Made by a program: the position numbers and the translations under genes
Assembly: GCF_013415125.1 (NCBI RefSeq)
Contig: NZ_JACCDE010000009.1
Coordinates: 1-64,000, forward strand
DNA from: Vreelandella glaciei
Lineage (GTDB): Bacteria; Pseudomonadota; Gammaproteobacteria; Pseudomonadales; Halomonadaceae
Direction of reading: 5' to 3'
Length of the DNA stretch: 64,000 nucleotides
Shown here: positions 50,981 to 59,995 of the stretch, in pieces
Layout: each line of letters starts with the position of its first letter
Position numbering within the stretch: the stretch's first letter is position 1
Notes under the pieces: model-generated
What the model was told of the DNA's origin: nothing
Seen by the model: the letters and a program-made list of their open reading frames with translations, nothing else
Databases searched by the model: none

Positions 50981-51499
50981 CTATAGCGCCTTATACATCA
51001 CATGGGTATCGACAAAACCAAGGCGCGCGTGTCGGTAGGCATTAGGAACGGTGCCTACAATCTGAAATCCCAGCTTTTGCCATAACACGACGGCAACCTC
51101 ATTCGTTGCTACAACGGCGTTGTATTGCATGGCCTGAAACCCTAACTCCTTGGCCTGCGCCTGGGAATGCTCACACATGGCGCGTGCTACCCCTTTTCCG
51201 CGTGCGGCGGGCGTCACCATATAACCACAGTTACAGATGTGGTCGCCGGGGCCTGCCGCGTTGGCTTTTAGGTAGTAAGCACCCAGTAGATGACCGTGTT
51301 CATCTTTAACGACCACGCTGGTTTTAGGCGTGCTGCACCATAGCTCTCGGGCAGCTTCAAAGCTGATGCCGGGGTCAATGGCATAAGTCTCTTGCGCCAC
51401 GACAATCGCCTTGAAAGTAGGCCAAAAACTGGTGAAGTCTTCGTCCGACATGGGAGCGAAATGCAACGTAGATATAAACGTAGGCTTAAGCGTAGACAT
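50981..51499 (-). CDS. GNAT-family N-acetyltransferase
   Basis: A 172-residue acetyltransferase. The acetyl-CoA pyrophosphate loop is TPAARGKGVARAMCEHS, preceded by the HICNCGYMV strand and followed by the NAVVATNEVAVVLWQKLGFQ block. The AFVDTHVMYK-like end (GFVDTHVMYKAL) is common in members related to L-methionine sulfoximine/amine acetyltransferases of unclear substrate. It is followed upstream by the flavin oxidoreductase gene 11 bp away, so the two are probably one operon. Confidence 0.83.
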   Translation of the reverse strand: MSTLKPTFISTLHFAPMSDEDFTSFWPTFKAIVVAQETYAIDPGISFEAARELWCSTPKTSVVVKDEHGHLLGAYYLKANAAGPGDHICNCGYMVTPAARGKGVARAMCEHSQAQAKELGFQAMQYNAVVATNEVAVVLWQKLGFQIVGTVPNAYRHARLGFVDTHVMYKAL

Positions 51500-51510
51500 A
51501 ATAGTGCCGC

Positions 51511-52503
51511 TCAGCGGGCGACCTCAGCCACAATCTCGTAGCTTCGCAGCCGGTCGGCATGGTTATAAAAATCGCTGTTAATCATTAATTCATCAGCACC
51601 GGTACGCGCTTGGAACTCTTCAAGTTCGGCTTTGACCGTCTCTGGGCCGCCAATAATCGCCGCCCCTAAAAACTGGCTGACTTGGGCTTGCTCAACCGGC
51701 GACCAGTCTAGTTGCTCCACGGGCGGCTGCGACTGGGTTGGCTTGCCACGGATAAGATTCAGAAATTTCTGCTGCGCGGTGGTGGCCAAGTAGTGGGCCA
51801 TCGCATCGCTTTCCGCCGCCATCACGGGCAGGCCGACCATCGCATGGGGCTTATCCAAGTGCTCGGAAGGGCGGAAATTGTCGCGATATAAGCGCAGTGC
51901 CTCAAATAAATAGCCTGGCGCAAACTGAGCAGCAAACGCAAAAGGCAAGCCCAGCTTGGCGGCCAATTGTGCGCTGTAGCCGCTAGAACCCAGTAGCCAG
52001 ATAGGCACATGAGTGCCTTGACCAGGGACGGCTTTCACCCGTTGCTGGGGCTCTGCATCGTCTAGATAACTGCGCAACTCGTTCAGCAATTGCGGAAAGT
52101 CGTCTACGCCGGCATGAGCGTTGCGCCGCATGGCTTGCATCGTCGCACCGTCTGAGCCGGGTGCGCGGCCTAACCCCAAATCTATACGACCAGGATAGAG
52201 CGTTTCCAGCGTGCCGAACTGCTCAGCAATCACCAGTGGCGGGTGGTTTGGTAGCATAATGCCGCCGCTACCCACGCGGATGGTGGAGGTTTGCCCAGCA
52301 ATATGACCGATCAGCACAGCGGTGGCAGCGCTGGCGATGCCAGCAATATTGTGGTGCTCTGCTAGCCAGTAACGGGTATAGCCTAGCCGCTCGGTTAACT
52401 GTGCCAGCGAGACGCTGTCTTGGAAGGTCTCAGCGGCGCTGCCGCCCTGGCGGATAGGGGCCAGATCAAGCACGGAAAGCGCCGCGGAAGCGAGTTGGCT
52501 CAT
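51511..52503 (-). CDS. LLM-class flavin-dependent oxidoreductase (YhbW-like)
   Basis: A 330-residue bacterial luciferase-like monooxygenase. [20 protein letters not shown] at the start, [40 protein letters not shown] and [16 protein letters not shown] are characteristic of the YhbW subgroup. It would use FMNH2 and oxygen on an unknown substrate. It precedes the GNAT gene in the same direction. Confidence 0.87.
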   Translation of the reverse strand: MSQLASAALSVLDLAPIRQGGSAAETFQDSVSLAQLTERLGYTRYWLAEHHNIAGIASAATAVLIGHIAGQTSTIRVGSGGIMLPNHPPLVIAEQFGTLETLYPGRIDLGLGRAPGSDGATMQAMRRNAHAGVDDFPQLLNELRSYLDDAEPQQRVKAVPGQGTHVPIWLLGSSGYSAQLAAKLGLPFAFAAQFAPGYLFEALRLYRDNFRPSEHLDKPHAMVGLPVMAAESDAMAHYLATTAQQKFLNLIRGKPTQSQPPVEQLDWSPVEQAQVSQFLGAAIIGGPETVKAELEEFQARTGADELMINSDFYNHADRLRSYEIVAEVAR

Positions 52504-52671
52504 GGGTCACCTGCAAGTTAATTCGTGGGCGCATTGAGTGAAAAATTACTTAGCGCGCTTGGTAATTACACGTTATGCGGTCAGTGAACATAAATTACAA
52601 GGTCTGAGCCATGTAGATGTGACATGTGCCGGTATGGACTGGGTGAGAGCGGAGTGACGGTACGATCATGC

Positions 52672-53358
52672 TTACTCTAGCGGCGGGGTGGGGCGAATAA
52701 GAATTTCATTAACGTCCACATGGGCAGGCTGCGCAAGCGCATAAACTACGGCATTGGCGATATCACGATCTTCTAGCGCATGCTCTGGTGGTTCATTAAA
52801 GAATGGCGTGTCGACCATGCCTGGCTCAATCAACGTCACGCGCATACCGGTGCCACGTAGCTCTTCACGCAGGTTATAGCCAATCCCCGTGACCGCCCAT
52901 TTCGTAGCGCTATACATCGAGCCTGGGATGGTCGTGCGGCCTGCCGCTGAGCCGGTTAATAACACATGGCCTGTGCTACGCTTTAAGGCGGGTAAGCAAG
53001 CTTGAATGGTGAGCCCAACGCCATAAATATTGGTAAGAATCATCTCACGCCATGCGTCGTGATCCGCGCCGCTAAACCCGCCGGGTGAGCCGCCGCGACC
53101 GGCGTTGGCAAAGATCGCATCCAAGCGGCCAAAGGTTTCCAGTGCATGCTCAACCATCGCCTGTTGCTGCTCAAAATTAGTCACGTCCAACTCGCAGGTC
53201 AGTACGTTTTCTGGCCCCAGTTCGTGAGCAAGTGCGGTGAGTTTTTCGCTAGAACGGGCGGCCAACACCAGTTTGTAGCCTTCGCGAGAGGCTGCTCGGG
53301 CGGTAGCCGCGCCAATACCGCTGGATGCGCCGGTAATCAATAACACGCCTTTATGCAT
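52672..53358 (-). CDS. Short-chain dehydrogenase/reductase (YdfG-like)
   Basis: A 228-residue classical SDR. The cofactor loop is LITGASSGIGAATARAA, the NAG motif is in FANAGRGGSPGG, catalytic Ser is in LLTGSAAGRT and the Tyr-x3-Lys pair is in MYSATKWAVTG. It resembles NADP-dependent 3-hydroxy acid/serine dehydrogenases. The start is ATG 53358 with AAGGAG eight bases upstream; the longer frame begins at a GTG just past that site. The substrate is unknown. Confidence 0.87.
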   Translation of the reverse strand: MHKGVLLITGASSGIGAATARAASREGYKLVLAARSSEKLTALAHELGPENVLTCELDVTNFEQQQAMVEHALETFGRLDAIFANAGRGGSPGGFSGADHDAWREMILTNIYGVGLTIQACLPALKRSTGHVLLTGSAAGRTTIPGSMYSATKWAVTGIGYNLREELRGTGMRVTLIEPGMVDTPFFNEPPEHALEDRDIANAVVYALAQPAHVDVNEILIRPTPPLE

Positions 53359-53468
53359 GGGTTGCACTCCTTGCTCGTTTAACTAAGTAAGCCTTTAGCA
53401 TGGCTAAGGGAGTGGCATCCTGCAAACATACCTACCTAACCATTGCGGTACGGCTCTACTACTTAACG

Positions 53469-54752
53469 TTAGCGGGCGTGCCCATCTTCTTTGCGTTTTA
53501 GCATTGCAGAGAGATCCAGAATAGCTTGGGCCATATCCGCCATGCTTTTGCTTTGATCCATAGAGGTTTTACGCAGAAACCGGTAGGCCTCTTCTTCGCT
53601 CATCTCTTGATGAGCCATGATAAGCCCCTTCGCACGTTCAATCAGTTTGCGTTCACGCAGCGCTTTACGGGTATTTTCAAGCTCATCGCTAAGCCCTTGT
53701 AAGCGGCTGGCCTGTGCCTGGGTAAGTTCAATCAGCGAGCGCCCTAGCGGTGAGGTTAGCGCGTTGGCTGTCAGGTCACCTAATGGTTGCGCACCCGCCA
53801 GCGTTAGTAAGTGTTCGCAGGGGGCAGGCGTAGGACGACAGGGCCCTGCTTTGGCTTTTTCCAATCCATCTTCGGCCTGAGCGATTTTGCGGTGACAAAA
53901 CACACTCAGCTGAGTGATCAGTGCATCCTCAACTGTTTTCATCGAGTCGATACGTAGCGTGGTCAGTTCGTACCAGGTTTCACCCAGTGAATCAGATGTG
54001 TCTTTGGGTGGTGTGTGTGATGCCGAATGACGCTGGCAGGCGATGTCGCGTAAATGGCAAATACCGGCCAGGGTGCGAGGTGAAAGCTCCTTTTGCCATG
54101 ACTGCTGCGCCTCAGGCGTAGCAAACTCTACAAAAGTGTCAAAGCAGCGCTGCTGGTCAGTCACTAGCTGATTCAATAAAGCGCGGTGCGCTTCATCGAA
54201 GTGGCCATGGGTAAAGCCGAATGCGCCACAGGCTCGCTCTTGGCCAGCTAATTCTTTGCCCTGCATTAAGTGAAAAATGGCAACCAGATGGCGAGTGATA
54301 TCGGGGTCGATAGAGGAGTCAGCGGCTTCAAATACAATCGCTAGCAGCCCACTGGTCAGTTGATTAAAGGCCTGAGTGGCTGCATCAGGCGAGATGGCAA
54401 AGGTGTCGATAGCCAGACGAAGTTCATCAAGCTCATCAAGGGCATACCAAACGGCGGCAATCCGGCGTAGTAAGCGAGCGGCTGCCTGAGGGCGAGCCTC
54501 TTGGCTGAGCGCTTCCAGCCGCTGGCGCATTAAGGTTTCCGCCTGCTGGCTGTGTTGGCGGTAAGTATCGCGGCGGGTTTTAAAACGCTGGCCTTGAGAG
54601 GCTAGATAGATCGTTGACGCTCCTCGTTCACGTTGGAGCATATGAATAAAGCGGCTAATGTCACCAACAATATCGGCGGTGGTGGCAAGGTGAGTAAGGT
54701 TGTCGATATCGCAACGGAGGGCGGTTAAGAGCAGTTGCTGCGCTGAAGACAT
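53469..54752 (-). CDS. nasR: Nitrate-responsive antiterminator (NIT + ANTAR domains)
   Basis: A 427-residue soluble regulator. The N-terminal part is a NIT nitrate/nitrite-sensing domain: FIHMLQRERGASTIYLASQG carries the helix and arginine region that binds nitrate in NasR. The C-terminal ANTAR domain has RKLIERAKGLIMAHQEMSEE then AYRFLRKTSMDQSKSMADMA. NasR-type proteins bind leader RNA hairpins and let polymerase pass a terminator when nitrate or nitrite is present. The leaders before nasA and nirBD are the obvious targets, 22 kb away. ATG 54752 follows AAGGA; a longer frame would begin inside narK. Confidence 0.9.
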   Translation of the reverse strand: MSSAQQLLLTALRCDIDNLTHLATTADIVGDISRFIHMLQRERGASTIYLASQGQRFKTRRDTYRQHSQQAETLMRQRLEALSQEARPQAAARLLRRIAAVWYALDELDELRLAIDTFAISPDAATQAFNQLTSGLLAIVFEAADSSIDPDITRHLVAIFHLMQGKELAGQERACGAFGFTHGHFDEAHRALLNQLVTDQQRCFDTFVEFATPEAQQSWQKELSPRTLAGICHLRDIACQRHSASHTPPKDTSDSLGETWYELTTLRIDSMKTVEDALITQLSVFCHRKIAQAEDGLEKAKAGPCRPTPAPCEHLLTLAGAQPLGDLTANALTSPLGRSLIELTQAQASRLQGLSDELENTRKALRERKLIERAKGLIMAHQEMSEEEAYRFLRKTSMDQSKSMADMAQAILDLSAMLKRKEDGHAR

Positions 54753-54855
54753 AGAATTTTCCTTAACGGCTCGCCGCCTAAATGTAAACACTCCCATATC
54801 GCTACCTAGCTGGATAAGGGCGTATGGGAGGGTTCTTGAGTGTATTGGAAAGCGC

Positions 54856-56208
54856 TTAACGTAGCGAGAGAGCGCCTGCGCCAACTTCGTCACCAACTGC
54901 ATCGCGGTAGGCTTTGGCCTCTTCAGCTTCGGTGGCGTCGCTAAAGCGTACCAGCAAAACACAGGATGCCAGTGCCAGCACCGTTATTCCCAGGTAGAAC
55001 AAGCCTTGCTGATAGCTCAGGCTTTCGCTGCGGAACAGAAAGGCAGCGCCGACTGCCCCCACGTTGCCGCCAGCACCGACTATGCCCGCCACCGCACCCA
55101 GGGCCTTTTTATTGATGAACGGGACGACCCCATAAGTGGCGCCTTCGGCCATCTGCACAAACAGGCTAAACACCAGCATGATACCAATCGCGAGGCTGAG
55201 TACATGCATTTGCGAGAACGCTACCAGCGCAATCCCTTCGCAAATCAAGGCAATGAACAGCCAGCGTACACGCCCCTTTAGGCCGCCTTGCTTGGCGAAT
55301 AAATCAGAAAAGACACCACCCAGTGTACGGGCAAAAATATTCATCAGACCGAATAAGCCAGCAATCAGGCCCGCCGTAGCTAAGGTGAGGTCAAATTTAT
55401 CAAAAAAGTAGATAGCGGCAATATTATTAATCGTAAGCTCTACGCCAAAGCATAGGCCGTACACAACAAACAGCGCCCATACTCGAATATCTTTGGCGGC
55501 GGCTAGAAAGCTATGTTTTGCGCCGTTTTCACCGGTTGCTTCAGGCAGCTCGCCAGTTGCGCGCAGGTCACTGAAATTACCGTTGGGTGCATCTTGAGTA
55601 AAGAACCAATAACCGATCCCGGTAAAGAACATCACAACGCCGGGTACCATCATCGCTAAGCGCCAACCAAAGGCTTCGTTGACGCCCAGCATCAGCATGC
55701 CTGAGAAAATCAGCGGCATCAGAATTTGTGTGGTACCGCCGCCTAAATTACCCCAGCCCGCACTGGTAGCATTGGCAGTGCCAACCACATTGGGGGCGAA
55801 CATCATTGAGGTGTGGTATTGGGTAATAACGAAGGAGGCCCCAATGGCCCCAATGGCTAAGCGCGCTAATAGAAAGGTTTCAAAACTATCGGCTAAGCCA
55901 ATGCCCATCACCGGAATAGCACCTAACATCAGTAACCCGGTATAGGTTTTGCGCGGCCCAATACGGTCACACAGTACGCCGATGGCTAGGCGCACAATGA
56001 CGGTGATCGCCACCGACGCAATAATAGTATTGCCGATTTGTGTTTGGGTCAGTGAAAGGTCTTCACGAACAATCGCCATAAGAGGGGCGATGCCAAACCA
56101 GCCGAAGAAGCAGATATGAAACGCAAACCATGAAAAGTGGAAAGCGCGCATTTGAGGGGTCGAAAAGTTAAGCAGCCGAATGCGGTTGGCTTTGTTGCGT
56201 ATGTCCAT
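54856..56208 (-). CDS. narK: Nitrate/nitrite MFS transporter (NarK type)
   Basis: A 450-residue 12-segment membrane protein of the nitrate/nitrite porter group. The nitrate signature regions are FHICFFGWFGIAPLMAIVRE, the AGWGNLGGGTTQILMPLIF block (segment 5) and AGIVGAGGNVGAVGAAFLF (segment 11), both with the glycine-rich pattern of NarK. The last hydrophilic part is short. It should import nitrate for NasA. It precedes nasR by 104 bp in the same direction. GAGG lies 7 bases before ATG 56208. Confidence 0.9.
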   Translation of the reverse strand: MDIRNKANRIRLLNFSTPQMRAFHFSWFAFHICFFGWFGIAPLMAIVREDLSLTQTQIGNTIIASVAITVIVRLAIGVLCDRIGPRKTYTGLLMLGAIPVMGIGLADSFETFLLARLAIGAIGASFVITQYHTSMMFAPNVVGTANATSAGWGNLGGGTTQILMPLIFSGMLMLGVNEAFGWRLAMMVPGVVMFFTGIGYWFFTQDAPNGNFSDLRATGELPEATGENGAKHSFLAAAKDIRVWALFVVYGLCFGVELTINNIAAIYFFDKFDLTLATAGLIAGLFGLMNIFARTLGGVFSDLFAKQGGLKGRVRWLFIALICEGIALVAFSQMHVLSLAIGIMLVFSLFVQMAEGATYGVVPFINKKALGAVAGIVGAGGNVGAVGAAFLFRSESLSYQQGLFYLGITVLALASCVLLVRFSDATEAEEAKAYRDAVGDEVGAGALSLR

Positions 56209-56246
56209 GGGATGGCCTCACGGGGCATAAAACGAGTTGATCACTA

Positions 56247-56311
56247 CGCTAAACGCGAAAATTAGCGTTTAGCGCCAGCAATTGACGAGAACATGCCTTC
56301 TCCATTGAAGG
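56247..56311 (-). promoter_or_regulatory. Hairpins in the narK leader region
   Basis: CGCTAAACGC and GCGTTTAGCG (56247-56274) form a perfect 10-bp stem with an 8-nt loop. Upstream on the minus strand, CCTTC-AATGGA-GAAGG (56296-56311) is a hexaloop stem whose loop has A at position 1 and G at position 4; it competes with GAGAA-GGCATG-TTCTC (56287-56302). The large stem lacks a T-run, so it is not a standard terminator. The remaining 56312-56559 stretch is AT-rich with several T-runs and no supported gene. Confidence 0.45.
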
Positions 56312-56559
56312 TCAGGCTCGACGCACTCGTACCCAGTTGGGCCTGGTCCACGCCTACCACCACTGCTGAAAATATGCAGGTAGTTTGCCAGTTGAATATT
56401 TGTTGTTAAAAATCATGATCTTAATTTGTTTTGGTTGTTTTTTTAGCACATGAGTAAATTGAATATGCTGCATGAGTGGGCATGCAGTTCTTTTTTTGCG
56501 GCATCTTGGTGCTTAAAAGGGCCTCGGTCGCGCGGGTAAATATCGGCGCTCTTCGCTTA

Positions 56560-56591
56560 GCCCGTTATTCATGTAGGCCGCTATTCATGTA
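56560..56591. repeat. 16-bp tandem duplication over the patatin stop codon
   Basis: GCCCGTTATTCATGTA (56560-56575) and GGCCGCTATTCATGTA (56576-56591) match at 14 of 16 positions. On the minus strand the patatin stop TAG (56583-56581) is in one copy, and the other copy has TAA at the same place, 16 bases on and so in another frame. Confidence 0.8.
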
Positions 56592-57600
56592 AATAGACAG
56601 CGTCTACATCGAGCGTAGAGTATTCGCCAATGGCATCGAAATGTTCACCTAGCCAGCGTTCGGCGGCGTCCTGGCCCTGTTCAAAAAGATGGCATAGAAA
56701 AGGCCACTCGGAATTGGATTTACTCGACACAGAGAGTCCTTCAAGCGCCAGCTCACCGCTGATACGGTGAAAAAGCGCCTGCTGGTAGCAATTTTCAATT
56801 CCCTGCTCATCAAGCGCATTTTTAAGCAGCGCGATCATGCGAATCTCTTTAATCAGTGCTGAATTAAACGTGATCTCGTTGAGACGGTTCATAATAGCTG
56901 ACGCAGAGGTGGGTACATCATTGCGGCTAATGGGGTTGATTTGAATCAGCAGAATATCCCGTGCGCTGCACTCTTCCATGAGTGGGAACAGTGCCGGATT
57001 GCCCATATAGCCGCCATCCCAATACGCTTCGCCGTCGATCTCTACGGCTTGGAAGATAAACGGCAAGCAGGCGGAGGCCATCACGGCGTCCACACTCATC
57101 TCTTCTCGGCGAAACACGCGCTGCTTTCCTGTGCGCACGTTGGTAGCCGCTACAAACAGCTTTAGCTGTTCGCATTTTCGGACCCGTTCAAAATCAATAT
57201 GCTCAGCCACGATATCGCGTAACGGGTTAATGTTGAGCGGATTGAGCTGATAGGGCGAGGCCACGCGGCTTAACAGATCCATAGCAATAAAACCGGGTGA
57301 GTGATCCAGGCTCCAATTGCCGGTCAATATATCCAGGGGCGTACGACGGATTGGGCTTGTCATACCCGCTCGACTGACGGCTTTCCAAAAGTCGTACAGC
57401 GCCTGGCGAGCCGTCTCTTTATCACCGCGTGTTAATGCATCGGCCATGACGACACCGTTCATCGCCCCGGCGCTGGTACCGCTGATCCCTTCAATTTCAA
57501 TGCGTTCATCCGCTAATAGGCGATCAATCACGCCCCAGGTATACGCCCCGTGAGCGCCACCACCTTGTAATGCGAGGTCTAGCTTTTTGACCTGTGCCAT
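56581..57600 (-). CDS. Patatin-like phospholipase family protein
   Basis: A 339-residue cytosolic lipase-fold protein. The oxyanion loop is ALQGGGAHGAYTWG, the nucleophile elbow GISGTSAGAMNG (Ser) and the catalytic aspartate YWDGGYMGNPAL (DGG), a complete Ser-Asp dyad. No signal peptide is seen. It would hydrolyse phospholipids or other acyl esters. In some halophiles and pseudomonads, patatin-like proteins are linked to storage polyester granules, but nothing here shows this. Its stop codon lies in a 16-bp duplication. Confidence 0.87.
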   Translation of the reverse strand: MAQVKKLDLALQGGGAHGAYTWGVIDRLLADERIEIEGISGTSAGAMNGVVMADALTRGDKETARQALYDFWKAVSRAGMTSPIRRTPLDILTGNWSLDHSPGFIAMDLLSRVASPYQLNPLNINPLRDIVAEHIDFERVRKCEQLKLFVAATNVRTGKQRVFRREEMSVDAVMASACLPFIFQAVEIDGEAYWDGGYMGNPALFPLMEECSARDILLIQINPISRNDVPTSASAIMNRLNEITFNSALIKEIRMIALLKNALDEQGIENCYQQALFHRISGELALEGLSVSSKSNSEWPFLCHLFEQGQDAAERWLGEHFDAIGEYSTLDVDAVYLHE

Positions 57601-57759
57601 ATGCTTTTTCCATTGCGACTGGTGAGAAGAGTTGTTGCAGTGAAATCAGCATGGCATAGGCAACTAAAGAAGATGAAGGGCTATTTAGCAGAAAGCTCGG
57701 GGTACTCAAGGTGCTGGCTCAGTGAGAGTTATGTTTCAGCAATGGAATGCGCGTTATGT

Positions 57760-58887
57760 TCAGGGGGCCCCTGCTAACGGTGAGTGATGACTGGTTGAGT
57801 AGGGCGCCTCAAATATGGCGTGTTCCATAAGATTGTCCAGCTGTAGGGCTAACTGTTGGCTGGCTTCTTCCATGACGCCTAAAGCAGCTAATTGACCATT
57901 GCGGTCGCCTAGACGGGCAAACTTCAGCGCTTCAGCACCACTTTCATGCATGCGTCTGTGCGGTGCTGTTAATGCTCGATAAGCCTCCGTGCGGGCATAG
58001 CGTTGGTAGCCCTCACCTTGCTGTTGCCAGCGCCCTAGGCGGCATTGATGATGATCTTCTAGTAGTGTGTCGGTGTTGGCAGATAATAACTGCTTATAGA
58101 GGCGACATTTCCATACTGCATGGTCAAGCTTGGCAGAGTGTAAAAACGCAGCGGTAGCACTGTGATGTATCACCTTGTGCATATGCTGAGTTTGATCCGT
58201 TAACCGATGCAATGCGTGCTTAGCTGTCTGTGCCTTTTGGGCCGTGTCTTCGTCGGCTTGGCGTTTTTTCACCACTGCTTGCGAGTGCGTTCTTACCTGG
58301 CTATTGACTTGCTCCATTAGCAGGCTGAGCTGATGGCTTAGTTGCTGCATATTAAGCGCTAAGCGATGAACGTCGTCTGCAATGGCGGCTATTCCCGGTG
58401 ACTGCTGGCTAGCGGAACCAGCACTCCCAAGACCTTGGCGATGGGCCGTTTCGAGTGCTGTGCTAACCGCTAATGCTTGCGCGTGACCCGCATTGCGAGC
58501 AAGCGCTACTTGCAGTTGGCTCAGGGCGTGTAGGGTTTTAGCTAATACTAACGGCGAGGCGGGGAGCGCTTCGGCATATTCAGGATCGTGACAACGCTGA
58601 TCAAGGGTGTCGATGGCATGCTCGGCAGCGGCAATCAGGCTAAACGTCTCCGTTAGGGTGGCGCGTTCCCCGGCAAGCTGGTCGGCATACTCTTGAAGGC
58701 CGTTATTGAGCGAGGCTAGCATATCCGCCCCTCTCGCTTGCAGCATGCCGATGGATTGCGACGGTTTCATTAGGCTTAACAGACGACTGCTGGGCGAGAG
58801 GGTGGCGGCGTCGAGCTGAGTGCGTAAGTCGGCGACCTCCTGTTCCAGGCGGCGAATTTTTTGAAAAGGATGCATAAAGGTGAACAT
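57760..58887 (-). CDS. Soluble CZB-domain protein with a degenerate chemoreceptor-like region
   Basis: A 375-residue protein without membrane segments. A coiled-coil start (FQKIRRLEQEVADLRTQLDA) leads to a region at about 145-200 that resembles the tip of a chemoreceptor (AQALAVSTALETAHRQG, IAAIADDVHRLALNMQQLSH) but lacks the conserved GRGFAVVA tip. A zinc-binding CZB domain follows from about 255: SAKLDHAVWKCRLYKQLL, HHQCRLGRWQQQGEG and PHRRMHESGAEAL, with His and Cys ligands present. CZB domains sense zinc or hypochlorite. ATG 58887 is chosen as the likely start; GTG 58935 is an alternative. Confidence 0.75.
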   Translation of the reverse strand: MFTFMHPFQKIRRLEQEVADLRTQLDAATLSPSSRLLSLMKPSQSIGMLQARGADMLASLNNGLQEYADQLAGERATLTETFSLIAAAEHAIDTLDQRCHDPEYAEALPASPLVLAKTLHALSQLQVALARNAGHAQALAVSTALETAHRQGLGSAGSASQQSPGIAAIADDVHRLALNMQQLSHQLSLLMEQVNSQVRTHSQAVVKKRQADEDTAQKAQTAKHALHRLTDQTQHMHKVIHHSATAAFLHSAKLDHAVWKCRLYKQLLSANTDTLLEDHHQCRLGRWQQQGEGYQRYARTEAYRALTAPHRRMHESGAEALKFARLGDRNGQLAALGVMEEASQQLALQLDNLMEHAIFEAPYSTSHHSPLAGAP

Positions 58888-59070
58888 GGCAGAGACACCT
58901 ATGGCAGGTAGCAATATTTTGTGTTGATTTGTCACAAATTATTGCAGAGGGTTCCCCCATACGCTTGGTTTAGCTGCTTTAAATGATGAAATTCAGCTGC
59001 CCATGGCCTGCGAGAATGAGATTTTTAACGTCCTCTTTATTAAGAGTCTGAAGAGCGAAGAGGCTAGATA

Positions 59071-59166
59071 GCTAAAAGACTGGGTAGCTAAAAGCCAGGA
59101 TAGCTAAAAGATAGAATAGCTCAACGTCGGAATAGCTCAACGTCGGAATAGCTAAGCGTTTGGATA
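59071..59166. repeat. Six 16-bp imperfect tandem repeats after the L,D-transpeptidase gene
   Basis: Units begin at 59071, 59087, 59103, 59119, 59135 and 59151. On the plus strand they read GCTAAAAGACTGGGTA, GCTAAAAGCCAGGATA, GCTAAAAGATAGAATA, GCTCAACGTCGGAATA twice, and GCTAAGCGTTTGGATA; a decayed unit may lie at 59055-59070. On the minus strand, the coding direction of the gene that ends at 59170, every unit carries TAG or TGA. The array begins three bases after the gene's own stop. Confidence 0.9.
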
Positions 59167-59169
59167 GCA

Positions 59170-59889
59170 TCAGCGACGGGCAAGTTGAGCGGCGGCTGTG
59201 CAGCCTAGAAACGCTGAGGTGGCAAGCCACTCGGCATCAGGATAATAAGCAAATACATATTGGTCTTCTTTCAGGCTATCAATCAGTGGGTAAGTAACGT
59301 CTTCACGTACTGCGGGGCAACCATGGCTACGGCCTAATCTCCCCGTTTGGGTAATGAACGCATCGCTCACATAGTCAGCACCGTGGATCACAATGGCGCG
59401 CTCGAATGCTAGGTCGTTGACGTTAGGTTCAAGGCCTTCCAGACGCAGCGAATAGCCGTTGCGGCCGTAATAGCTATTCATGGTACGAAATAGGCCAATG
59501 CTGGATTGGTGGCTATCAGGCGTGTTGGAAAATGTCTCGGCCTGGGCATCGCCAGACCCTTGTCCATGAGAAACCAGCTCCTCAAAGAGCAATTCATGCT
59601 GACGTAAATCAAATACCCATAGGCGTGGTTCGGTAGACGGCAGCGAGTAGTCAATGACTGCAAGGCGCTCGGCAGTGGGATCGGCACAATTGAGTGCCTG
59701 AGCGGCCAAACGCAATGCCTCGGGCGTTGCCTGGGGGGCGAGTTGCAATAACTGGTGATGTAAAGGCAGTACGCCGCGTGGTGGTGTAGATTCAACTTGG
59801 GCAAAGAAACTGGCGGCGTGTAGCGGTAATGTAAATAATGTAAAAGGTAGAGAAAATAATAACGTGGCAACATTTAAACGAAGAGCCAT
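59170..59889 (-). CDS. L,D-transpeptidase catalytic-domain protein (YkuD_2 type)
   Basis: A 239-residue exported protein with a signal peptide (VATLLFSLPFTLFTLPLHAA). The catalytic region carries LWVFDLRQHELLFEELVSHG, NSYYGRNGYSLRLEGLEPN, AIVIHGADYV (His) and GRLGRSHGCPAV with the nucleophile Cys. It is a murein L,D-transpeptidase-like enzyme acting in the periplasm, perhaps forming 3-3 crosslinks or attaching proteins. ATG 59889 follows AGGTAGGA; a TTG at 59910 would start before that site. The next gene, divergent, encodes a second L,D-transpeptidase. Confidence 0.87.
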   Translation of the reverse strand: MALRLNVATLLFSLPFTLFTLPLHAASFFAQVESTPPRGVLPLHHQLLQLAPQATPEALRLAAQALNCADPTAERLAVIDYSLPSTEPRLWVFDLRQHELLFEELVSHGQGSGDAQAETFSNTPDSHQSSIGLFRTMNSYYGRNGYSLRLEGLEPNVNDLAFERAIVIHGADYVSDAFITQTGRLGRSHGCPAVREDVTYPLIDSLKEDQYVFAYYPDAEWLATSAFLGCTAAAQLARR

Positions 59890-59995
59890 AAAAGTCGATC
59901 CTACCTGCAATATCAGTCATTATGAAAATTAGCCGACTAATATAAAAAAACAGAGTCGGCGATGTGGAAGATTATAGTAACGCAAGGAGAGGGTG

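Noticed and set aside
56247..56274. Intrinsic terminator before narK
   Set aside because: The stem is perfect but no T-run follows on either strand, so it was listed only as a leader hairpin.
59071..59166. CRISPR array suggested by the regular 16-bp repeats
   Set aside because: Units are adjacent with no unique spacers, are shorter than CRISPR repeats, and no cas gene is nearby.
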